Below, piece after piece: positions 1-6,075 of a stretch of DNA of 12,496 nucleotides (positions within the stretch are counted from its first letter, which is position 1; each line of letters opens with the position of its first letter). Made by a program: the position numbers and the translations under genes. The stretch is from Thiobacillus sp. (lineage in GTDB: Bacteria > Pseudomonadota > Gammaproteobacteria > Burkholderiales > Thiobacillaceae), in NCBI GenBank assembly GCA_020217265.1, contig JAIWOS010000188.1, forward strand, positions 1 to 12,496, in the 5' to 3' direction. Under the pieces are notes generated by a model. It saw only the letters and a list, made by a program, of their open reading frames with translations. It had not been told where the DNA came from and searched no databases.

Positions 1-373
1 AGGCGGCGATCGCGGCTTCCACGCCCGCGCCGCGACCGCCGCCGACACCGACTGGGTGCGCATTGCCGCGCTCTACGACGCGCTGGCCGAGGTTGCGCCG
101 TCGCCGGTGGTGGCGTTGAATCAGGCCGTCGCCGTCGGCATGGCCTACGGCCCGGCGGCCGGGCTCGAGCGGGTCGAGGCGCTCGCCTCGGAGCCCGCGC
201 TCCGGAATTACCACCTCTTGCCGGCGGTGCGCGGCGACCTGCTGGAAAGGCTGGAGCGCATCGACGAGGCGCGCGCCGAGTTCGCGCGTGCCGCAGAGCT
301 GGCGCAGAACGCCCGCGAGCGGGCCTTGTTGCTGGCGCGGGCGGCGGGGATGAACGTCGACGGCAAGCCGTGA
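1..373 (+). CDS. ECF RNA polymerase sigma factor with DUF6596-type C-terminal helical domain (3' part only)
   Basis: The reading frame is already open at base 2 and ends with TGA at 371-373, so only about the last 123 codons of a longer gene are present. The visible part begins GGDRGFHARAATAADTDW and continues through ALYDALAEVAPSPVVALNQA, HLLPAVRGDLLERL and NARERALLLARAA. This is the TPR-like C-terminal region of the large ECF sigma factors of about 400 residues (SigJ-like, DUF6596). The sigma-2 and sigma-4 DNA-binding regions would lie outside the window. The GTG at 56 is internal, not a start. The gene is convergent with the minus-strand operon, 30 bases away. A link to nitrate or sulfide genes is not indicated. 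The family call is from recognised sequence pattern; the target genes are unknown. Confidence 0.85.
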   Translation, partial: GGDRGFHARAATAADTDWVRIAALYDALAEVAPSPVVALNQAVAVGMAYGPAAGLERVEALASEPALRNYHLLPAVRGDLLERLERIDEARAEFARAAELAQNARERALLLARAAGMNVDGKP

Positions 374-401
374 GCGGCCCCGGCGAGTACGTACAGGCCG
401 C
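374..401. terminator. Weak inverted repeat between convergent genes
   Basis: GCGGCC at 374-379 is complementary to GGCCGC at 396-401 with a 16-base loop. It lies in the 30-base gap between the stop of the sigma factor gene (371-373) and the stop of the minus-strand membrane-protein gene (404). There is no T-run on either side, so it is a poor intrinsic terminator. It could be a bidirectional transcription barrier only by position. Confidence 0.2.
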
Positions 402-403
402 AG

Positions 404-1387
404 TCAGGGCCGGGCTTGCCGGTTGGCCCGGGCTTGGCCGGTTTTCGGCTTCTGTCTGAGGAGGATTTGTTCTGCCCGCGCGCCCAGGTAGACATACAGC
501 CCCAGCCCGACCAGGAGGCCGACAGCGGCGGCCATCATCCACACGCCGTCGGTTACGTGTTCGCCGTTGCCCACGGCCGACTTGAACATGAGGAGCAGGC
601 CCTCGATGGACACGGCGATGAGGATGGCGGCCATGAAGCGGGTGATGGTGCGGCGGGTGGAACTGTGGCGGTACACGTCCTTGTGCATCAGCACTTCCTC
701 TTCGAGGATGGTCTTGCCGAGATCGAACACGGCGAGTCCCAGAGTGAGGAAGATGATGACGCCGAAGGGCTTGAGGTGCAGGTCCGCGGCCTGGTCGGAC
801 GAACCGAAGATTTCCGTCAGTTGCACCAGCGCAGCGTAGCCGAGCAGCAGCACGACTGCGAACAGGCCGGCGACGATGACGCTGTATACACCCCTGAAAA
901 AGGGCACGAAACGTTTGCGCAGACCGTCGCCCATGAGAAAAGCGACCGCTTCGGCGAGATCGATGTCGAGCACCAGATAGCCGTAGCCCCTGTCGTGGGC
1001 GATGCGCACGATGGCGGTGATGCAGAGCTGGCCGCTGGCGTTCGACAGATACGGCGCGGTGATGGCGACGCCGCCGACCTGCGCCTGAGCCAGCGCGAAA
1101 TAGGGACGCTGGGCGCGCGAGATGCCCTGCCCCCGGCCTGCTGCGGGATGATTCTTGCGCACCGGCAGATTGGGGGTGAGCTGCGCGCCGGTTTCGTCGA
1201 GCAGGTAAAGCATATCGACGAATGGATAATGACGACCCGCGCAGCGCACGGCTTCATCGCGCGCAGCCGCATCGTCGAACAGCGCCGGGCTGGCGATGCC
1301 TGTGACAATGGATTCGATCAGGCCGTTGAGCGCGTGGCGGGTTTCCTCGTAGCGCTCGATGATGGCGAGGGTGCTCGGGCTGGCCAT
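404..1387 (-). CDS. PDC/Cache sensor-domain membrane protein, last gene of the nrt operon
   Basis: A 327-residue protein from ATG 1387. An alternative ATG at 1426 would overlap the upstream gene by 23 bases; neither start has a good Shine-Dalgarno sequence. Residues about 20-150 look like a PDC/Cache ligand-sensing fold (YPFVDMLYLLDETGAQ, RPYFALAQAQVGG, GYGYLVLDIDL). After it come about four hydrophobic segments: 168-189, one near FGVIIFLTLGLAVFDLG, one near FMAAILIAVSIEGLLLMF, and one near VWMMAAAVGLLVGLGLYVYLG. A basic tail follows, KPKTGQARANRQARP. No kinase, cyclase or chemoreceptor output domain is visible. There is also no N-terminal membrane anchor, so the sensor domain may be cytoplasmic. 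It starts 17 bases after the preceding stop and is probably co-transcribed with nrtABD. Related proteins are sometimes named 'general glycosylation pathway protein' without functional support. Role unknown. Confidence 0.8.
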   Translation of the reverse strand: MASPSTLAIIERYEETRHALNGLIESIVTGIASPALFDDAAARDEAVRCAGRHYPFVDMLYLLDETGAQLTPNLPVRKNHPAAGRGQGISRAQRPYFALAQAQVGGVAITAPYLSNASGQLCITAIVRIAHDRGYGYLVLDIDLAEAVAFLMGDGLRKRFVPFFRGVYSVIVAGLFAVVLLLGYAALVQLTEIFGSSDQAADLHLKPFGVIIFLTLGLAVFDLGKTILEEEVLMHKDVYRHSSTRRTITRFMAAILIAVSIEGLLLMFKSAVGNGEHVTDGVWMMAAAVGLLVGLGLYVYLGARAEQILLRQKPKTGQARANRQARP

Positions 1388-1403
1388 GGGGATTCGTCGA
1401 AGG

Positions 1404-1907
1404 TTACTCGCCGAACCAGCGTCCATATGGCGACGCCAGGAATTCCAGCGCGGGCAGGTAGTGGCTGCCGTCGCATGAAAAATTCAGGCCGACCAGGCCG
1501 TTGATGACGTTGAGCGAGCCCGAGCGCAGATACAGCTGCTCGTCCGAGAAACGCAGGATGCGGAACATTTCCAGGACTTCGCGTATCCGGTGGGGCTCGA
1601 CCATGGCTTCGTCCGGGTAGCGGGCGAGCGGACAGTCGGCACAGGGGGTGGCCGTCAGCAGCTCGTCCACCGACAGCACGCGATAGCGGCAGGGGTCGGT
1701 GTACAGCCAGAGCGTGGCGCGGCTGCTGGAGAAGTGCAGTTTGGCGTGGAACACGCCATGCCCGCACATCAGCTGCTCGATCCGGTCGAAGGTTTCGTCG
1801 AACTGGTCGTCCATCGCCGAACGCACCCGGTGCTGCGCAAACAGGCCCTCCCGGATGGCCGGATCGCCACGGTACTGCTTCCAGTGCGAATCGGACGCGG
1901 GGGGCAT
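1404..1907 (-). CDS. Hypothetical cysteine-containing protein between nrtD and the PDC membrane protein
   Basis: A 167-residue soluble protein with no signal peptide or membrane segment. I do not recognise the family. It starts 9 bases after the nrtD stop and ends 16 bases before the next gene, so it is almost certainly part of the nrt operon. Visible features are an acidic N-terminal helix region (DDQFDETFDRIEQL, about 33-46), cysteines at 48, 73, 89 and 92 (the last two as CADC) plus one near 144, and several histidines (H50, H54, H58). A metal- or redox-binding role is possible but not shown. The upstream sequence lacks a clear Shine-Dalgarno match, so a later start cannot be excluded. The frame keeps the high third-position GC of its neighbours, and the ordered operon position supports it being a real gene. 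Confidence 0.75.
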   Translation of the reverse strand: MPPASDSHWKQYRGDPAIREGLFAQHRVRSAMDDQFDETFDRIEQLMCGHGVFHAKLHFSSSRATLWLYTDPCRYRVLSVDELLTATPCADCPLARYPDEAMVEPHRIREVLEMFRILRFSDEQLYLRSGSLNVINGLVGLNFSCDGSHYLPALEFLASPYGRWFGE

Positions 1908-1916
1908 GAATGCGGG

Positions 1917-2714
1917 TCAGGCGGCCTCCTTCGGCCGCATCTGCCGGCTGTAGAGGAATTCCAGCACCTGGCTGCGCAGGTCGTGGTAGTTCGGATCGTG
2001 CGCCAGTTGCAGGCGGTCGCGCGGACGCGGCAGGTCGACCGCGAGGATTTCGCCAATGCTCGCCGCCGGGCCGTTGGTCATCATCACGATGCGGTCGGAC
2101 AAGAGCACGGCTTCGTCGACGTCGTGCGTGACCATCACCACGGTGCTTTTCGTCGCGGCGACGATCTTCATCAACTCGTCCTGCAAGTGCGCGCGGGTCA
2201 GCGCGTCGAGCGCGCCGAAGGGCTCGTCCAGAAGCAGCACTTTCGGCTCCATCGCCAGCGCCCGGGCGATGCCGACGCGCTGCTTCATGCCGCCGGAAAT
2301 CTCGCCGGGCAGCTTGTTGGCGGCATGCGCGAGGCCGACCAGTTCCAGCACCGCGCTGGTGCGTGCCTTCATCTGGGCCTTCGACTCCTTGTCGCCAAAC
2401 ACCTTTTCCACGGCGAGGTAGACATTCTCGAAAGCGGTAAGCCAGGGCAGCAGCGAATGGTTCTGGAACACCACGCCGCGTTCCGGCCCCGGTCCACGGA
2501 TTTCCTTGTTGGCGAGCAGCAGCACGCCGTCGGTGGCGTCGATCAGACCGGCGATGAGGTTGAGCAGGGTGGATTTGCCGCAGCCCGAGTGGCCGATGAG
2601 CGCGATGAATTCGCCCTGGTCGATGTGGAGGTTGATGCCGGTGAGCGCTGTGAACTTGCCCTTCCTGGTGCTGAAGGTCATGCCGGCGTTTTCGATCTGG
2701 ACATAGCTTTGCAT
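1917..2714 (-). CDS. nrtD: Nitrate/nitrite ABC transporter ATP-binding protein
   Basis: A 265-residue ABC ATPase that would energise nitrate import on the cytoplasmic face of NrtB. Visible motifs are Walker A GHSGCGKST (41-49), Q-loop Q84, signature SGGMKQR (140-146, in the form ISGGMKQR seen in the NrtC/NrtD/TauB/SsuB group), Walker B VLLLDE (159-164) and the switch histidine H197 in VTHD. The ATG at 2714 has GAGGAG seven bases upstream, and the gene begins 10 bases after the nrtB stop. Length and the NrtA-NrtB context identify it as NrtD. The cyanobacterial NrtC, with its fused substrate-binding domain, is absent, so a NrtD homodimer is expected. A bicarbonate, cyanate or sulfonate transporter is the family alternative, but the NrtA partner and the NasT-type leader point to nitrate or nitrite. 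Confidence 0.93.
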   Translation of the reverse strand: MQSYVQIENAGMTFSTRKGKFTALTGINLHIDQGEFIALIGHSGCGKSTLLNLIAGLIDATDGVLLLANKEIRGPGPERGVVFQNHSLLPWLTAFENVYLAVEKVFGDKESKAQMKARTSAVLELVGLAHAANKLPGEISGGMKQRVGIARALAMEPKVLLLDEPFGALDALTRAHLQDELMKIVAATKSTVVMVTHDVDEAVLLSDRIVMMTNGPAASIGEILAVDLPRPRDRLQLAHDPNYHDLRSQVLEFLYSRQMRPKEAA

Positions 2715-2724
2715 GATGTACTCC

Positions 2725-3633
2725 TCACTCGTAACTGAAGCGTTTGGCCACCAGCATCAGGCCCTGCTCCAGCAGCAGGCCGACGATGCCGACGACGAAG
2801 ATGGCGATGATGATGTGAGCGACGTTGAGGTTGTTCCATTCGTCCCACACCCAGAAGCCGATGCCTACACCGCCGGTGAGCATTTCCGCCGCGACGATCA
2901 CCAGCCAGGCCACGCCTATGGACAGGCGCACGCCGGTGAGCACGTAGGGCAGCACGGCCGGGAACAAAATTCTTGTGAAAACCTTGAACTCGGACAGATT
3001 GAGCACGCGCGCCACGTTCATGTAATCCTGCGGGATGCGCTGCACGCCCGCTGCCGTGTTGAGCACCATCGGCCAGATGCTGGAGATGAAGATCACCCAG
3101 ATCGACGCCGGCTCGGCCTTCTGCAGCACCAGGAGCCCGATCGGCAGCCACGCGAGCGGCGACACCGGGCGCAGGAGGCTGATGATGGGCGACATCATCT
3201 GGTTGAGAAAGCTGAAGCGGCCGATCAGAAAGCCCAGCGGAATCCCGATCAGCGCGGCGAAACCGAAGCCGATGCCGACGCGATACAGCGAGTTCAGGAT
3301 GTTCCAGCCGATGCCCTGGTCGTTGGGGCCGTTGTTGTAGAACGGATCGGAAAACAGCTCGACTGCAGCCGCCCAGGTTTCGCCCGGCCCGGGGATTTTC
3401 GCGCCGCTGTTGGCGATGAGCGCCCACAGCGCGACGAAGAGCGCCAGCCCGAGCACGGGCGGAATGGCCGCCTTCACGGCATGGCCAAGACCTTCGAGAA
3501 AGCGCTTGCCGCCTTCGGTTTCGAATAGCGGCGTGCGCCGTGGCGGCAACTCGGGCGCAGCGGCCGGCAGCCGTCCGGTTTCCGGCGCGGCCAGCGTCTG
3601 CGACAAGGTTTCGTTGAGGGTGACAGCGTTCAT
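2725..3633 (-). CDS. nrtB: Nitrate/nitrite ABC transporter permease
   Basis: A 302-residue binding-protein-dependent permease of the NrtB/TauC/SsuC type, six predicted membrane helices after a cytoplasmic N-terminal stretch of about 55 residues. The cytoplasmic EAA loop that docks with the ATPase is seen as NVARVLNLSEFKVFTRILFP followed by AVLP. The chosen ATG at 3633 has GAGG eight bases upstream (3645-3642). The alternative GTG at 3657 abuts the nrtA stop codon and has no ribosome binding site. The gene starts 24 bases after nrtA and ends 10 bases before nrtD, so the three are one operon. Substrate assignment comes from the adjoining NrtA and the regulatory leader, not from the permease itself. 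Confidence 0.92.
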   Translation of the reverse strand: MNAVTLNETLSQTLAAPETGRLPAAAPELPPRRTPLFETEGGKRFLEGLGHAVKAAIPPVLGLALFVALWALIANSGAKIPGPGETWAAAVELFSDPFYNNGPNDQGIGWNILNSLYRVGIGFGFAALIGIPLGFLIGRFSFLNQMMSPIISLLRPVSPLAWLPIGLLVLQKAEPASIWVIFISSIWPMVLNTAAGVQRIPQDYMNVARVLNLSEFKVFTRILFPAVLPYVLTGVRLSIGVAWLVIVAAEMLTGGVGIGFWVWDEWNNLNVAHIIIAIFVVGIVGLLLEQGLMLVAKRFSYE

Positions 3634-3657
3634 GGTAGGTACCTCGTTTCGCGGCAC

Positions 3658-4929
3658 TCAAGCCTTGATCTTGAAACTGTCGGCGTAGGCCTTGGGATTC
3701 TTGCCGTCCCACACCACGCCGTCGATGAGCTTGCTGGACCGCATGTCCGACTTGGGCAGAGGCGTCCGGGTCTGGGCTGCGGCCTCCTTGTAGATGTCGA
3801 TGCGGTTGACCTTCTTCGCCACGGCCAGGTAGTCCGGGTGTTCCTTCAGGAGGCCCCAGCGCTTGTGCTGGGTGAGGAACCACATGCCGTCCGACAGGTA
3901 GGGGAAGCCCACCGCGCCGTCGTTGTAGAACTTCATGTAGTTCGGATCCTGCCATTTCCTGCCGATGCCGTTGTCGTACTGGCCGAGCATGCGGTCCTCG
4001 ATCGAGTCGAAATCGGTGTTGACGTAGGACTTGGCCGAGATGATCTTCGCCACTTCGGAGCGGTTCTTCATGTCGTCGATGTATTTCGACGCATCGAGGA
4101 TCGCCGCGACCATCGCGCGCGCGGTGTTGGGATGCTTCTGCACGAATTCGGCGGTGGTGCCGAGCACCTTTTCAGGATGGTCTTTCCAGATGTCCTGCGT
4201 GGTGACTGCGGTGAAGCCGATGCCGTCGCGGATCGCGCGCGCGTTCCACGGCTCGCCCACGCAGTAGCCGTCCATGTTGTCGACCCGCATGTTGGCGACC
4301 ATCTGCGGCGGCGGCACGGTAATGACCTTGGCCTGCGTGAAGGGGTTGATGCCGTGCGCGGCCAGCCAGTAGTACAGCCACATCGCGTGCGTGCCGGTGG
4401 GAAAGGTCTGGGCGAAGGTGTATTCCTTCGGCTCGGCGGCGACCAGCCGGGCGAGCGAGGCGCCGTCGGTCACGCCCTTGGCCTTGAGCTGGTTGGAAAG
4501 CGTGATAGCCTGGCCGTTGTTGTTGAGCGTGGCGAGCACCGCCATGTCCTTCTTCGGCCCGCCGATGCCCAGTTGCACGCCGTAGACGAGGCCATACAGC
4601 ACGTGCGCGGCATCGAGTTCGCCGTTCACCAGCTTGTCGCGTACCGCCGCCCACGAGGCTTCCTTGGTCGGCGTGATGGTGAGTCCGTATTTCTTGTCGA
4701 AGCCCTTCACCGAGGCCATCACCACGCTCGCGCAGTCGGTGAGCGGAATGAAGCCGATGTTGACATTGGGTTTCTCGGGGGCGTCGGAACCTGCGGCCCA
4801 GGCGCCGCTTCGCACACCGGGGGGCACCAGGGCCATGAGGGCGGCGGCAACGGACAGTCCGGTCGTTTTCTTCATGAAATCACGCTTGCTGGGGTCCAGG
4901 GGCTGGGTCTGGTCGAGGGTGTCGCTCAC
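3658..4929 (-). CDS. nrtA: Nitrate/nitrite ABC transporter periplasmic substrate-binding protein
   Basis: A 423-residue NrtA-type receptor for nitrate or nitrite. The N-terminus holds SKRDFMKK followed by a hydrophobic stretch ending near AWAAG. This looks like a Tat-type signal with KR in place of RR, so the mature protein should be periplasmic. Family motifs include NVNIGFIPLTDCASVVMA, KEASWAAVRDKLVNGELDAA, GYCVGEPWNA and a C-terminal GVVWDGKNPKAY. The start is GTG at 4929 because GGAG lies six bases upstream (4939-4936); a TTG at 4941 would put the start inside that ribosome binding site. The family also includes NasS, the cytoplasmic nitrate sensor that sequesters NasT, but NasS lacks an export signal, so this protein is a transporter subunit. 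Transcription comes from a sigma-54 promoter at 5059-5044 and passes a terminator immediately before the gene. Confidence 0.92.
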   Translation of the reverse strand: MSDTLDQTQPLDPSKRDFMKKTTGLSVAAALMALVPPGVRSGAWAAGSDAPEKPNVNIGFIPLTDCASVVMASVKGFDKKYGLTITPTKEASWAAVRDKLVNGELDAAHVLYGLVYGVQLGIGGPKKDMAVLATLNNNGQAITLSNQLKAKGVTDGASLARLVAAEPKEYTFAQTFPTGTHAMWLYYWLAAHGINPFTQAKVITVPPPQMVANMRVDNMDGYCVGEPWNARAIRDGIGFTAVTTQDIWKDHPEKVLGTTAEFVQKHPNTARAMVAAILDASKYIDDMKNRSEVAKIISAKSYVNTDFDSIEDRMLGQYDNGIGRKWQDPNYMKFYNDGAVGFPYLSDGMWFLTQHKRWGLLKEHPDYLAVAKKVNRIDIYKEAAAQTRTPLPKSDMRSSKLIDGVVWDGKNPKAYADSFKIKA

Positions 4930-4935
4930 GGTTAT

Positions 4936-4976
4936 CTCCAAAAAATAAAGGCGTCGCCTTCAGGGCGGACGCCTTT
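4936..4976 (-). terminator. Leader terminator (attenuator) directly before nrtA
   Basis: In the minus-strand RNA, AAAGGCGTC (4976-4968) pairs with GACGCCTTT (4955-4947). GCC/GGC pairing continues inside (4966-4964 with 4958-4956) around a CTGAA loop, with C4967 bulged. An A and six T residues follow (4945-4940), and the T-run runs straight into the GGAG ribosome binding site (4939-4936). This is a textbook intrinsic terminator placed between promoter and start codon. It therefore regulates nrtABD rather than ending an upstream gene. Its ascending arm overlaps the P2 hairpin listed separately. Confidence 0.85.
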
Positions 4977-5028
4977 GTCCAGTGATGAATGATTTGACGG
5001 TCACGCTGAAAGCCACATCGTTGCGACT
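4967..5028 (-). promoter_or_regulatory. ANTAR (NasT) target: two-hairpin antitermination element in nrtA leader
   Basis: ANTAR proteins are known to bind two stem-loops whose hexanucleotide loops have A at position 1 and G at position 4. Here P1 is AGTCGC-AACGAT-GTGGCT (5028-5011), a six-pair stem with two G-U wobbles and loop AACGAT. P2 is GGAC-AAAGGC-GTCC (4980-4967) with loop AAAGGC. Both loops fit the rule. P2 uses 4976-4968, the ascending arm of the terminator, so P2 formation and termination exclude each other. P1 starts only about five bases from the predicted transcript start. The linker of about 30 bases contains no strong stem. NasT encoded at 8400-8960 is the obvious candidate ligand. 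Confidence 0.75.
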
Positions 5029-5043
5029 GTTCAAGCGAGATTT

Positions 5044-5059
5044 AGCAATGCCTGTGCCA
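5044..5059 (-). promoter_or_regulatory. Sigma-54 promoter of nrtA operon
   Basis: The minus strand reads TGGCAC (5059-5054), AGGCA (5053-5049), TTGCT (5048-5044), a perfect match to the -24/-12 core TGGCAC-N5-TTGCW with the required ten bases between GG and GC. The predicted start is near 5033-5032, giving a leader of about 100 bases to the GTG at 4929. Confidence 0.85.
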
Positions 5060-5176
5060 GTAACACAGATCTGTCGGAAACCCGGCCTTTGCAAGGCGCA
5101 ACGTGAGCAAAGCCAAGATGTCCCCGTGTGGATATTGGGAATGAATGCTCGGTTCTGGAGCGTCGTTCCGCCCGCT

Positions 5177-5193
5177 TGCACCAGAATGGACTC
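5177..5193 (-). promoter_or_regulatory. Probable NtrC-binding site upstream of nrtA
   Basis: The minus-strand sequence GAGTCCATTCTGGTGCA matches the NtrC consensus TGCACCA-N3-TGGTGCA with one perfect half site (TGGTGCA) and CCA in the other half, 10 of 14 defined positions. Its centre is about 153 bases upstream of the predicted sigma-54 start, in the normal enhancer range. It overlaps the stop codon of the upstream cheX-like gene. Confidence 0.5.
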
Positions 5194-5668
5194 ACGCGCC
5201 GCACCGATCGACTTCGACGATCAACAGCGCGTTGTATTTCTTCCAATTGAGCGGGATCGCGAAGGCGTGTTCGCCCGTTGCTGCGGGGGCCCCGCGCTGG
5301 GTCTGCGGCACAGAGATGACGAACCGGTCGCCGAAGTAGCGGCGCGCGTTGCCGGACAGGGTGTTGGCCACTTCCCCGACCAGGTCGAGCAGGGTGTCCT
5401 CGCTGTGCTGGGATTCGCCCTGTGACAGCAGCAGATGGCGCAGCATGGCGCTGGGCGCACTGAAATAGACCTGCCCCTGGAATTGGCCGCTGATCCGGAT
5501 CAGGCCGGTGTAATCGCCGCGCCGCCGGTCGTCTTCGTCGGTCAGGTAGGCGGGACGCACCTGCGCGTCCTCGGCCGATATCTGGTGGAAATAATGGGCG
5601 ATTGCCTCGACGAACACGTTGAGGTCGTCTGGTTTGAGGCTGGCGTAGGGGTGTGCCTGAGCGTTCAT
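5192..5668 (-). CDS. CheX/CheC-family chemotaxis phosphatase-like protein
   Basis: A 158-residue cytoplasmic protein resembling CheX, which dephosphorylates CheY-P. The family's active-site pattern E-x2-N is present as E99 and N102 in LVGEVANTLSGNAR, with the following glycine G106. The beta strands FQGQVYFSAPSAMLRHLL and HAFAIPLNWKKYNALLIVEV fit the CheC/CheX fold; only one E-x2-N motif is seen, as in CheX. The ATG at 5668 overlaps the stop of the CheY-like gene by four bases (ATGA), indicating translational coupling and a likely shared pathway. Many longer in-frame extensions exist upstream but would run through the cheY-like gene. It is predicted to reset the signal from the sensor kinase at 6072-8132. 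Its true substrate is inferred from the neighbouring gene. Confidence 0.82.
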   Translation of the reverse strand: MNAQAHPYASLKPDDLNVFVEAIAHYFHQISAEDAQVRPAYLTDEDDRRRGDYTGLIRISGQFQGQVYFSAPSAMLRHLLLSQGESQHSEDTLLDLVGEVANTLSGNARRYFGDRFVISVPQTQRGAPAATGEHAFAIPLNWKKYNALLIVEVDRCGA

Positions 5669-6075
5669 TGTGACAGTTCCTTCAGGGCCTGGACGAGTTG
5701 CTCGTCGGTAAAGGGTTTGAACAGGAATCCGTTCGCGCCGCGCTTGATGGCTTCCAGCGCGGTGACCTTGTCGCTGAGCGCTGACACGACCAGTACGCGG
5801 ATGTCGGGCTTGAGCTTCACCAGTGCGTCGACACAATCGATGCCGTCCATTTCCGGCATGGTCAGGTCGAGGGTCACCAGATCGGGCTGGTATTGTGCGC
5901 ACAGCCGCACCGCTTCGAGGCCGTTGCGCGCCAGACCGACGATATGGGTGTTCAGCAGACCGTTTCCAGCAATGCGGGCGATGCGGTTGCGGATGACGCT
6001 GGAATCGTCCACCACCATCAGCCGCACGCGCGTGAGGTCCTGCCGTGCGGCGTTCGCTTCGGGCGTGTTTCTCAT
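5665..6075 (-). CDS. CheY-like single-domain response regulator
   Basis: A 136-residue receiver with no output domain. All catalytic residues are visible: acidic pair D23-D24 (VVDDSS), phosphoacceptor D70 in LVTLDLTMPEMDG, S98 (VVSALS) and K120 (GFLFKP). It should therefore be a functional phospho-acceptor, in contrast to the receiver of NasT encoded nearby. The ATG at 6075 overlaps the TGA of the sensor kinase gene by four bases, and its own TGA overlaps the next ATG by four bases, so kinase, receiver and phosphatase are translationally coupled. Expected role: accept phosphate from the HPt histidine of the kinase and be dephosphorylated by the CheX-like protein. The downstream target is not visible. 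Options are a flagellar motor, a type IV pilus, or a diguanylate cyclase or transcription partner elsewhere. Confidence 0.93.
   Translation of the reverse strand: MRNTPEANAARQDLTRVRLMVVDDSSVIRNRIARIAGNGLLNTHIVGLARNGLEAVRLCAQYQPDLVTLDLTMPEMDGIDCVDALVKLKPDIRVLVVSALSDKVTALEAIKRGANGFLFKPFTDEQLVQALKELSQ

Noticed and set aside
411..440. Short direct repeat GGGCTTG(G)CCGGTT at the end of the PDC membrane-protein gene
   Set aside because: It encodes the low-complexity basic tail and is explained by biased codon use in a high-GC gene; no mobile-element features.
416..1504. Long plus-strand open frame opposite the PDC membrane-protein gene
   Set aside because: It is the antisense shadow of a high-GC gene; its protein is rich in His, Asp, Gly and Gln, with no domain or ribosome binding site. 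The same applies to plus-strand frames at 1590-2738, 3838-4992, 6384-7925 and 9272-10654.
3658..4929. nasS rather than nrtA
   Set aside because: The protein has a Tat-like export signal and is followed directly by permease and ATPase genes, so it is the transporter binding protein.
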